Below are positions 10,531 through 19,395 of a stretch of DNA of 32,768 nt, piece after piece. The stretch's first letter is position 1. Every line of letters begins with the position of its first letter. The translations under genes and the position numbers were made by a program. The DNA comes from Tilletiaria anomala UBC 951. Its lineage: Eukaryota; Basidiomycota; Exobasidiomycetes; Georgefischeriales; Tilletiariaceae. The stretch lies in contig NW_013546877.1 in NCBI RefSeq assembly GCF_000711695.1, positions 1 through 32,768 on the forward strand, given 5' to 3'. Below the pieces are notes generated by a model. The model was not told where the DNA came from. It did not search any database and saw nothing but the letters and a program-made list of their open reading frames with translations.

Positions 10531-11887
10531 TACTGCACAGGAATATAAAAGGCGTCCGCACGTGAAGCTCTACTCGACAACATCTGCACAAATTGAATCT
10601 GTGCATTACCGCAGTTGCCTGGCGGTGCCTTTCTGAAGTTGTTCCTAACTCCCTTCCCAAGGCGACTGCAGCCTTTGTAAAGCGCAGGCGTTGCAGCCTT
10701 TTAGGTTTTAGCGAGTTGACAGCATGCTTTTCAAATGTTTGAAAGCGAGACGGATATGGTCACATTGTTTAGGTGCAAGATGCGAACACCGGGCTCAAGT
10801 TACGTCCACCAGCTGTGACACGATGCACTGCAGATGCTTATTTGATCGGTTAGGCATTCAGAGTAAGGCGTAGGACCATGTGGCAGAACACAGAATGGTG
10901 AAGACGATATCATTGAGAAGGAGCTTTTCAATAGCTATAGCATTTTTGTGTGGACAAATTCTTTTGAGACAATACTCAAACCAGTCGCAACGCAGCAAGC
11001 TGCGACTGGTCCAAGTTTGTGTACGTTTTACCTATGCTTACCTATAGTCTCGTGGATAAACGAGACCAGTGTACTAGAAAGGCGCCTCCAGAGCATGGAG
11101 GCGCAGGGCAGGTTGAAACTTGGGAAGGTTTGTAGGCCGAATAGTCTCGTTGGAAACCGCACCGAACTAGCAATATTCTCCACTGCCCTGGTGCCCCTGC
11201 CCATGATTGCTCGGCCCCTCCGACCGGCAAGCTCAGAGCTGCGCATCAGCGGAAATGGTCTGGCCACCGGACTAAGGGCGTGAAGTCCCGGGTGCACAAT
11301 TGTAAGTGGCTTTGTCACAGACGAAACTGAGCCGAGTTGTTGTACTGCCCGTGACTGCCCCCTCCACAGGCATAGGCCAGGCTGAGGGTCGGCCGAACTA
11401 ATAAGGGTACAGGCTCACGTTTCCAACCCGACTAGGGTTCATCCGACTGTAACCGTTCGCATGACCCCGTCATCCCGCAAGAAGTATGCAATGACAGGTT
11501 CTGAACGTGACGAATTCGCCAAATTAAACGTCAGCCGATCCGAGAAATGGCAGAAACGCCCACGAAAACGCTACAATGATGCATATTTCAAAGGGAAAGG
11601 TTAGGCAGCTTCAGTGTCTTCTCTCTCTTTGCCATTCACACAAGATTTTGTTGCGTGGTACGACTCAAATCGATTCGTTTGACATTTCCTGAATCCGATG
11701 CGAAAGTGACATTAAACAGGGCTGACATCTAGTGGTATGAGCTTGAAGTAGTGTGGAATCAGAAACTGCTGGAAGAAAGCATGGTGATAGAAACAGGATT
11801 GATGAAAGATGAGACAGTATAGTGTATAGTATCCATGGTTGTGGCCTATGATGGCCACATTGGCAGCACCACTTGGCGCTCGGCCTC
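10531..11887. other. Gene-free region between RPN10 and the pheromone gene
   Basis: No coding frame here has a domain or a plausible splice pattern. I checked both strands for tiny frames ending in a CaaX box and found only the one belonging to the pheromone gene next door. The region does contain the hairpin row at 10954-11104. Confidence 0.5.
10954..11104. repeat. Row of four perfect hairpins
   Basis: Four inverted repeats stand one after another: 10963-10968 with 10975-10980 (6 bp, 6-nt loop); 10981-10989 with 11001-11009 (9 bp); 11047-11053 with 11060-11066 (7 bp, 6-nt loop); 11082-11090 with 11096-11104 (9 bp, 5-nt loop). Five further bases at 10954-10958 pair with 11016-11020 and would enclose the first two in a three-way junction. 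This could be a structured RNA or a fold in the RPN10 3' region; I do not recognise a known RNA family in it. Confidence 0.6.
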
Positions 11888-12179
11888 TTAAGCGATCGTG
11901 CAGCCAGGTCCGTAGGGAGGGGTGGTACTGAGGAAGAAGAACAGGGGCATGAGAATTCAAAAGATAAGCAGATTAGCTTGATAGTGCGAAGTTCTGTAAC
12001 GTCATCGCTGTCAAAGCGCACCTGGGATCATCTTTCTTAATAGCATTCGCTCTGCAAAGTATGCCAAAATGGATGTAAGACCTAAAGGTTGTATGAGGTC
12101 CTTCGATTTAATCCACCAGGACTTACCCTTTAGAGACGTGCTCGACTCGCACGATAGTGGTGAAGAGGTCCGCAAACAT
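11888..12179 (-). CDS. Mating pheromone precursor (farnesylated lipopeptide, CTIA end)
   Basis: Three exons (12179-12127, 12051-12022, 11927-11888) encode exactly 40 residues. The precursor starts MFADLFTTIV, has KKDDPS in the middle and ends PPYGPGCTIA then TAA. CTIA is a CaaX box: with Ala last, the cysteine should be farnesylated, the last three residues removed and the end methylated. The mature peptide would be cut out of the C-terminal part, perhaps near KKDDPS (inferred). Size, hydrophobic start and Gly/Tyr before the Cys fit basidiomycete pheromone precursors. Introns of 75 nt (GTAAGT...TTTGCAG) and 94 nt (GTGCGC...TTCCTCAG, long pyrimidine tract) are both phase 2. Such genes usually have no or few introns. 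Exon 2 is 30 nt, so its skipping would leave a 30-residue form in frame. The ATG has a good context (ATCGCCATG). The gene lies 619 bp downstream of the receptor, same strand. It is too short and split for ordinary gene finders. Confidence 0.88.
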
Positions 12180-12301
12180 GGCGATGTCTTCGAAGTCGTG
12201 AGGAAGATGAGGTTGTCTTAACAGATTTCCCGTCTTAATGACTTGGCCTTCCCAAGGAAGAAGATTCACACCTTTCCTTGCGCTAAAGCATGCGAGTCCT
12301 T

Positions 12302-12309
12302 CTTATATA
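12302..12309 (-). promoter_or_regulatory. TATA box of the pheromone gene
   Basis: TATATAAG on the minus strand, 123-130 bp before the pheromone ATG. This position fits a highly expressed pheromone gene with a leader of about 100 nt. Confidence 0.6.
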
Positions 12310-12456
12310 CGTTGATGGACAATCCTGCATTCAGTTATCCAGTGGGTATCAAGAACTTTGGAGCGCAAGTGCGGGTTCTCAATTTACGACTCTCTGCACA
12401 CTTTTTGGAGCCGGACGCGTGACTACACATGTAATCAATGGGGACACAGACTTCGT

Positions 12457-12465
12457 CACAAAGGC
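12457..12465. promoter_or_regulatory. HMG-box-like site upstream of the pheromone gene
   Basis: CACAAAGGC (GCCTTTGTG on the other strand), about 280 bp upstream of the pheromone start. The core ACAAAGG is shared with the ACAAAGGGA pheromone response element bound by Prf1 of Ustilago. The identical 9-mer occurs at 15185-15193. One short site alone is weak evidence. Confidence 0.4.
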
Positions 12466-12797
12466 AAGAGAAATGAATGGGGGTGAAGTGGAATATCGAT
12501 CATACGACGGATACGAGTTACGTCTCAAGACGTATCAAAACATACGACGTAGTACACAGCTCGTTCGCGTTCCTTCCGAGAATTGGTATAACTTGAAAGA
12601 TGCAGGCCGTTGGAGTTTGGACAGGACACTAGCGACCCTTCAAAAGTCCATGAGGCTTTGCTCAGACCTCATGAAGCCCCGTTATAAACCTGACGCAGCA
12701 TTCGGATGTTCGGGAATACATTTTCAAGTCACAAAATTACATTGCAGCAAAAGAGCCAGAAGCCTCAAGAATGGATCTATTTCGCTGTACAGACAAG

Positions 12798-14081
12798 CTA
12801 GTGAATGTGAATCTGCAGTGACTCTTCTGTGCGCGAATCGTCGATGGACTTTCCGGTGATGTGCAGGCCATGCAGAACATCGACTCCTTTGCCATGTGAG
12901 AAGCTGTCAAATGCCCTTGGCGAAATTCCGCCGAGCTGGGTGGAGAGTGATATGTTTGCCGAGTGGCCCCTTGTGAAAAGTGATCGAGGGAAATATGCTG
13001 CGCGACATTCTTTTGTGAACCCAAATAGTGCGAAGAAGATGAGCCCGGAAACCGGGATTACCCAATGTCCAAGTTCCCACGTGGCGTACTGCTTGGGGAA
13101 TGGGTCCCAAATTTGGGATGGGTATCTGCCAACTTTGTAGAAGTTATGGTGCACCCTACTCCAAGAATAGGGCTCCAACAAATCTGCTCCACTCTCGTGC
13201 ATTCCCACGATTGAGATAACAGCCAGTGTTAAGGTCACCGGAAACCCCCAGATAGCCTCAACTGATGTCAAAGCCAAGAGTCGTAAAAAGCGCCCACGGT
13301 CAAATGCCGAGTTGGAAGAATGGAGCACCGCCTTGAACTGAGCTCGTCGGGAGATGAAGCGTGACATTGCAATTACTAAATAGAACCACAGAAGAAAAAC
13401 GTTTCAGATTTGGTTCACACCTTTCTGGGACAATGTACTTACGACTGAACACGAGCGTGGCAAGGCTCAGAAGTAGCGGTGGTAGCAAGCCAAAAAGGAT
13501 GTATGGCCACGATTGATACGTCGTACCCTCGCACCCAGAGCCTAGAGTGTATGCAGAAAGCTATCAGATAAGAACATGCTGTAAATCTTCGACGGCTCAC
13601 CTTCATAAAGATCATATCTGTGTCCTTGGTACAAAATCGCCAAAAGAATATGGACAATCGGTATTCCAAAGCCGAGCCCAATGTCTAGAGCCGCTTCTCG
13701 TCTTCTGTCACTTTCCATTCGCGTCGCACGGGATATAGAGCTGATGCCTGCTAATTTGCGACCTAAAGAGCTATGCGATTAGAGGGAACCATGGGAAATA
13801 TTTTTACTACACCTTCACTTACTCAGGAGAAAGTTGCAACCTGCCGCACCTATTTGAGACATGAGCATTAGACGGGTGCTAATGTCACACCATGGATCAC
13901 CCCGCGGCGTCGTGTCTGACCACCATATGAGTGCGTTGAGGCCAAGTAAAAAGCTGCCAATCGAGAGCCAGAGGATCATGATCATGACTGAATAGTTGCG
14001 CAGACGCCAGTGGAAACGAAAGGGAAGCCAGACGAGTATGCACATCAGAAGTGCAAACGGTGGCAAGACCGGGTCTTTCAT
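12798..14081 (-). CDS. STE3: Ste3-type pheromone receptor (seven-transmembrane GPCR)
   Basis: Four exons (14081-13823, 13762-13601, 13541-13443, 13375-12798) encode 365 residues; introns of 60, 59 and 67 nt are GT-AG and all phases close. Class D GPCR that binds a lipidated pheromone and signals through a G protein to the mating MAPK cascade. Family marks: the N-terminal hydrophobic helix from MKDPVLPPFAL; NALIWWSD then WCDISTRLMLMSQIG in TM2-TM3; RRAQFKAVLHSSNS plus FLRLLALTSVEAIWGFP in loop 3 and TM5; YSWSRVHHNFYKVGRYP in the outer loop; GLIFFALFGFTKE in TM7. The cytoplasmic tail is about 70 residues and Ser-rich. Length is close to Pra1 of Ustilago maydis. The start was set at the Met directly before TM1; the frame is open further upstream to 14363 but that extension is not receptor-like. 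Adjacent to and co-directional with the pheromone gene. Confidence 0.95.
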
Positions 14082-14129
14082 GGTTGCGGCCGCGTAAGCT
14101 GAGCTCAGTAGGCTGTTGGAGTGAATGCA

Positions 14130-14139
14130 GAACAAAGAA
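14130..14139 (-). promoter_or_regulatory. TR-box-like HMG site before the receptor start
   Basis: On the minus (sense) strand it reads TTCTTTGTTC, which matches the TR box bound by the HMG protein Ste11 in fission yeast (TTCTTTGTTY). It is 49-58 bases before the receptor ATG, so it may be in the leader or the core promoter. Confidence 0.4.
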
Positions 14140-14804
14140 GAATGTCCGTTTTCGAGAAGGGCTGGGAGGGAGACGCACTGGTCTATGAAGATATCAACTC
14201 TCTGTCTTGTTGAGGTTAATAAGAACATTCCAATTTCCATCCTATAGACTACGACTGGTTGCTGCTGGGGTGAACACAGCGCACAGGTCTTCAGATATGG
14301 GACTGCAAGAAGTGTCTGGTGCCCCCAGTGACCAGTTTCCCCGCTCACGACATGCGAACACAAGCGTACATCTGATCTGTGTGGCGAGGGTCCTCTATGG
14401 ATTGAAAAGTTTCAGTACCAGGTTTTGCTGCGTTCCCACTCTGATGAGACTGTTGTGCGCACCAAGGCTCTGCTTCCTTATCTCAGATCTTGGGAACTGC
14501 TGGCTTTAAATCAGTCAAACCGGCAAATCCCTACATCAGCGATCAGAGCCGCCTCAGGCCTCAAAATGATCCTGTTCAAGCATGTGAAACTTGTGACGGA
14601 GCGTGTACTAGCGTGAAAGGTGCGCAGCGTGAGGTACTATGCCAAAGCCTGCTGCCTGGGGGGCTTTCGAATGCAAAATATGTATTCGAACCCACGGGCA
14701 TATTCAAGAGAGGTGCTGCAAGTGCATAGGACCTACCACGCATCATGTCACAGTGCTCATGCGCCCATGCCTCTCGTCACTAGTACGTAAGGACAATACG
14801 CAAG

Positions 14805-14832
14805 GATGGACGATGGACGATGGACGATGGAC
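14805..14832 (+). repeat. Short tandem repeat, GATGGAC x4
   Basis: Four perfect head-to-tail copies of the heptamer GATGGAC, followed by one imperfect copy (GATGAAC). Confidence 0.9.
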
Positions 14833-15184
14833 GATGAACCAGGAAAGCATTGATAATGAACTCTGAATGCAAATATTGGCAAATGTTTTGTAGGAGGATC
14901 TAGAAACCTATTTATTTTTCAATTTGAAATGTGAATGCGCAAGATGAGAATCAGGCGTATGAGATTCAATATTTAAAAATCTTGTGAATTATGAAATATC
15001 CAGTAATTGTGATATATGCGTACTCCTAGGCTGGACTCTCGTATCACTTCTCGCTATCCTACTCCGCACTACTCAGCGCTCACCGCTCTGTGGTCACTGG
15101 TTTCCCTCATATAGATCGTCACCCAACGTTGTTTCTTCATATCTACACAAGCTTGCATAGGTGCTGGGTTAGTATTACATCTGC

Positions 15185-15458
15185 GCCTTTGTGCCGAGAT
15201 AGTTCACGATCAGACATTCACTTGAATTGATACGCGTTCCCAAGGCGTCAAATCAGTTCAATATTCCAATGGCTTCATATCTACAATCCTTTGTTCTTTA
15301 ATACACCATTGCCACGATGTGCTGATCCTTTGTGTTGAGTTGACCTCAGCGATCTCTTTGGCCAGGTGCAACTGGGTTACTGGAGGTCTTTGACTGGGCT
15401 TGAAACATTTCTGCAATTTGCTCAGAACCGCTCGCATAGATCCTGCCAGGTATAAAAG
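15185..15458 (+). promoter_or_regulatory. Putative mating-type promoter: HMG-like sites plus TATA box
   Basis: Three CCTTTGT cores lie at 15186-15192, 15288-15294 and 15327-15333; the last two are part of an identical 9-mer ATCCTTTGT at 15286-15294 and 15325-15333. A canonical TATAAAAG follows at 15451-15458. The next plus-strand ATG is at 15584, 133 bases from the TATA box, similar to the spacing in the pheromone gene. That ATG opens a 21-codon frame (MYHLSFFTFTTAAEG...) ending next to a donor-like GTAAGA at 15646. I searched downstream for an exon ending in a CaaX box and found none, so the product is unknown. Confidence 0.35.
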
Positions 15459-16913
15459 AGGAGGTGTAGTGCAATCTGCTGATTGAAGGTAATATCACTC
15501 TTTACCTGCAAGTAACCGAAATATTCTAAATATATTAACCGTCTTCACGGTGCTTCTTGATCCCGTATCCACCAGTGTTCAACATGTACCATCTTTCATT
15601 TTTCACTTTCACCACGGCTGCTGAGGGACCCAGGAGCCCCAAGACGTAAGATTACCTTACTCAGTGCCTGGGAGAGTTGAAGCCAATATGTTTCGAAGAC
15701 CACACGCTTGAACACGGCCTCATCCAGCCCATCACTACCCTTTTGCAAAGGGAGTTGCCGAACTCCAGGAGTCCAGGCTGCGTCAATATGCCAAACACGC
15801 GCACTAGCTTCATCCGATTTGCTTGCCTTAACCAACTTATTCAAGCACCTACATCCACTCTCCTCAATTCACGATTCAATTTATTGAATGAAGGGTCTGA
15901 TTTTATGATACTTGGAGATCATTTTCTGTGCCCTTTAAGAGGCTTAAAGAGATCGCATCCGAGTAGCCATGGGCGTTCTTAATCCCATGTGGAGTCACCA
16001 CTATGAGGAACGCGCAAAAATTGCTCAAAAAGATACTTTGCATCTGGCTCGGTGCGACAAAATTACACTTACTAGTCAGTATCGTAATCAGGTCCATCAT
16101 AACAGTCAAGAGTCGATGGTGAATAGCGAATACACGATAGTCAAGGGCCAAGGGCCAAGCTGCTACAATTCAATTGTTAAGATGTCAATGAGACGTGTCG
16201 AGTCTGTGTCTTTGATTTTATTTACGCCCTACTGGTGCAGTGGTGATGGGATGGCGACTTCGGTGAGGCCGTGAGGGCGTCAAGCTTGGCCGATGGCCGA
16301 TGGCCATTGGCCGGGACGCCGGTCACAAAACGAGCTGTAAATATTAGAACGATTAATTCACTCTCGGTTCACCGTAGCACATAGCCTCTTTCCTCTGGAA
16401 GCCGAACCTGGCTATATGCGGACTGTACTCGTAGTCTGGGGCTGGGGATTGGTTGAAGCTTTGGCTCTGGATAGAGAGGTCTCGTTCGGGAATGTGACGT
16501 GACAGGATTTCCCGTTTCCCCAGTGATCCCGCCCAATCCCAAATGACCGGATCCTGATGAATCCTGCCCTCGGCAGGGGGAATCCGGGAAGGGAACTGGC
16601 TTGGACGCACAATCCGGCGGGATCCCGGGAATCCCGAACGAGAGCTCGAGGCTGGCATTGCGCCCGGGTCTAGTAGTCCTGCCTTTTTGAACTAAGCCAC
16701 CCATGTGGTTCGGACGGTCGTCAAGTTCAATATTCAGCGCTTCAGAAGCCACCAGGATCTAGTTCTCAAAGGCATTCATTAGCAGCCTCAGTCTTCACGC
16801 CTCAGCTTTATAAATGATCTTTCCCAATCTAACGGCCAAGGTCAACCAAATCCCAGTCAACCTTTCAGCTTTTTGCAAGAGGCGGAGGCGTGGTGAACGT
16901 AAGACGGTACGAA

Positions 16914-19395
16914 ATGTGCCTTCTCACTGCCTGCAAGCTGGCCCGACCGCTTCTGTCGAAGCGCTTGGCACTCAGAGGCATCCTGCTGCAGGCTGACATT
17001 GAGGTCTCAACCAAGCGGATCTTTCATGCGACTGCTCTCAACAGCCGACATTCGAGCAATGATCTATCACATTCCTTCCGTGATCTGCGAGAGGTGATCG
17101 ACAATTTTGGAGCGTCCTGCAAGGCAGCTTCTGGTTCCTCAACTGGGCTCTTTGGGGAGACAACTTTGAAGCACCCTCGAGACTTCCTAACGATCGCAAG
17201 GAAGTCGCAAGAACGAGCTTCCGTCCTGGTACGAAGAATTACAGAAGCACCCCGCCGTGGCCCAAGGGAAATGGCTGCTGTAGTTCGTAACATCGACAGG
17301 TTGTCAGATATGCTGTGCAAGGTTATCGACATGGCAGAATTTGTGCGAACTGCTCATCCAGATCCTGACTGGTCGTCTGCAGCAGAGCAAGCGCATCAGT
17401 ACCTCTGCAATTATATGAACGTGCTCAATACCAGCACTGGCATGTATCAAGTGAGTCGATCGAATCATGAGCAGCTGTTCTAGGCTAACCCACGTGTTTT
17501 CAGACGCTTGCCGCGGCGATTCGCGCCCCTGAGGTGAAGTCTCTGCTCTCGCCAGAAGGCCTCCATGTAGCCCACATCTTCCTCCAGGACTTCGAAAAGT
17601 CTGCCATTCACCTGCCGGAGCATGATCGACAGCGTTTTGTTTCTCTAAGCGACTCTGTCCTCTCCCTCAGTACTGCTTTTTCTCAAAACTTGCAAGCAGG
17701 GGAGGGACGGCCGCCAGCGAGGTTCCAGCCTTCCTGGCTAGCTAGTCTTCCGGAACCGATCCTGCAGGGGATCATGGACGAGTCCCTCTGCTTCGATGGA
17801 ATCATTGAGCTGCGCGCAGATAGCCCGTATCTGATGCAGATCATTCGGAACTCAACCAATGCATCAGCGCGCGAGGCCGCGTATCGCTCAGCGTTCGCGA
17901 GCGGGAAACCTCAGAAAGCATTATTGGAAGCCTTGCTTGAGCGCAGGGCTCAACTGGCGAAGCTAAGTGGCTATGAATCCTTTGCTCACATGGTGCTAAA
18001 AGATAAGATGGCGCGAGATCCGGGTGAGCCGCTCATTGTTACTCGCGAAACTCGTCCGGGACTAATTCAATGGCACCTCAGGCAACGTCATTCGATTTCT
18101 TCATTCACAACTGTCTTTGATCTGCGGCAACGTTGAGAAGGAGGTTCAATTATTGCTCTCACAGCAACGTCCACAGCTCGGGAGCGCGCGTTTGCGAGCG
18201 TGGGACAGAGAATTTCTTGCTAATCGCCACATAGATCATTTCAGCCCACCGACGACACCTCTATCCCAATTCTTCAGTGTGGGCACAGTTTTCAGTGGTA
18301 TCAGCCGACTGTTTTCGCATCTCTTCGGAATGCACCTCCAGCTGGTGCCTTCCGCTGCAGGTGAAGTCTGGTGCAAGGATGTTCTGAAACTGGAGGTCAT
18401 CGACGAGGATGCAGGCGGCCCAGTAGGCGTGATATACGCTGATCTCTGGAGTCGTGCTGGAAAACCGAGTGGTGCAGCACATTTTACTGTGCGCTGCTCA
18501 CGTCGGGTAGATCTCGATGAGGAGCAAGATGATATCGACAGCGTCTTTTCTGGGGGAGACCTCCCCACGCTGTCGGACTCACCCTTCACTGGTCAGCCAC
18601 AGTGTACGAATGACCGCGAAGGGCTGTACCAGCAGCCAATTGTGGCGCTGTTATGTGACTTTCGCCGACCTTCAGCAGGTAACTCTCCCTCTTTCTTGCA
18701 ATGGCCTGAAATCGAGACATTATTTCACGAGATGGGCCACGCTCTACATTGTGCGTGAAGTGGCCAGTGGAAATCATCAGTGGCCGTTCTAACACTATGT
18801 CTCGGTTTTGCTGCTTACAGCGATGGTGGGACGTACCGAATTCCAGAATGTATCTGGTACTCGGTGTGCCACAGACTTTGTCGAAGTTCCTTCAATACTC
18901 ATGGAGCACTTTCTTACCGACCCGAGTGTGCTGCCCTTATTTGCGCGGCATTACTCAACGGATCAGCCACTACCTTATGAGCATCTTCAAAAGCACCTCC
19001 ACTCGGCATCGCAATTCAAGCATCTCGAGAGATACGACGAGCTTTTGCTATCATTGCTTGACCAGAGGCTCCATTTGCGATCCCCGGAGGATAGCAGATT
19101 CGACAGCACGTCAACTTTTGAGCAAGCCCAGGAAGAGGCTGCACTACTCACGCCCGTACAAAATTTGGACTGGCAAGGCCGCTTTGCCCATCTTGTTTCG
19201 TATCCAGCATCGTACTACTCATACCCACTGGACAGGGCCATAGCTTCAGCACTTTGGGAACAACTGTTCAGACCAGATGCCCTTTCAAGGCGGCAGGGTC
19301 AACTCTACAAAGAATCGGTCCTGGCGCCGGGTGGAGGTAAAGATGCTCGTTCCCTAATTCAAAGCGTCCTCCCCACTTGGAATGACCTACAGTGA
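16914..19395 (+). CDS. OCT1: Mitochondrial intermediate peptidase (octapeptidyl aminopeptidase, M3 family)
   Basis: Four exons (16914-17450, 17504-18023, 18082-18750, 18821-19395) encode 766 residues, about the length of yeast Oct1. The enzyme removes an octapeptide from imported matrix proteins after MPP cleavage. The first ~45 residues (MCLLTACKLARPLLSKRLAL...) are rich in Arg/Lys/Leu with no acid, as in a mitochondrial presequence. The zinc site is FHEMGHALH with His568, Glu569 and His572; the third ligand Glu597 lies in CATDFVEVPS, 25 residues after His572 as in family M3. Intron 3 splits the codon right after HEMGHALH. Introns are 53, 58 and 70 nt, GT-AG. The ATG at 16914 was chosen; the frame is open 24 bases further to a GTG. 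In mushrooms this gene (mip) is the classic neighbour of the homeodomain mating-type locus; here it is near the pheromone receptor. A broken copy lies at 6620-7060. Confidence 0.96.

Larger units (their letters stand above)
12180..12797. promoter_or_regulatory. Receptor-to-pheromone intergenic region
   Basis: Holds the pheromone promoter (TATA box 12302-12309, HMG-like site 12457-12465) and the 3' flank of the receptor. A plus-strand open frame of 189 codons runs through it (12290-12859) but it covers the TATA box and the receptor's last codons and resembles no protein; I treat it as chance. Confidence 0.55.
14082..16913. other. Gene-poor interval between receptor and OCT1
   Basis: No named gene. 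It includes a 7-bp tandem repeat (14805-14832), an AT-rich stretch (about 14870-15050), a cluster of CCTTTGT sites with a TATA box (15185-15458), and two adjacent minus-strand frames (15596-15844, 15903-16151). The first of these (around SARVWHIDAAWTPG and KRVVFETYWLQLSQALSK, followed by a GTAATC donor-like site) could be an exon of an unknown or decayed gene. A GC-rich inverted-repeat patch lies at 16272-16322. Confidence 0.4.

Noticed and set aside
12290-12859. Plus-strand open frame of 189 codons between pheromone and receptor genes
   Set aside because: It covers the pheromone TATA box and the last codons of the receptor on the other strand, and it resembles no protein.
13823-14363. Longer receptor N-terminus from an upstream Met at 14363
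   Set aside because: It would add 94 residues unlike any Ste3 protein before TM1; the Met at 14081 fits the family.
15143-15217. Minus-strand 24-codon frame ending CKLV, a possible second pheromone
   Set aside because: Too short, the residues before the Cys (TQHL) are unlike pheromones, Lys follows the Cys, and there is no promoter on that side.
16890-16913. Upstream GTG start for OCT1
   Set aside because: A nuclear gene should start at ATG; the first in-frame ATG at 16914 gives a good mitochondrial presequence.
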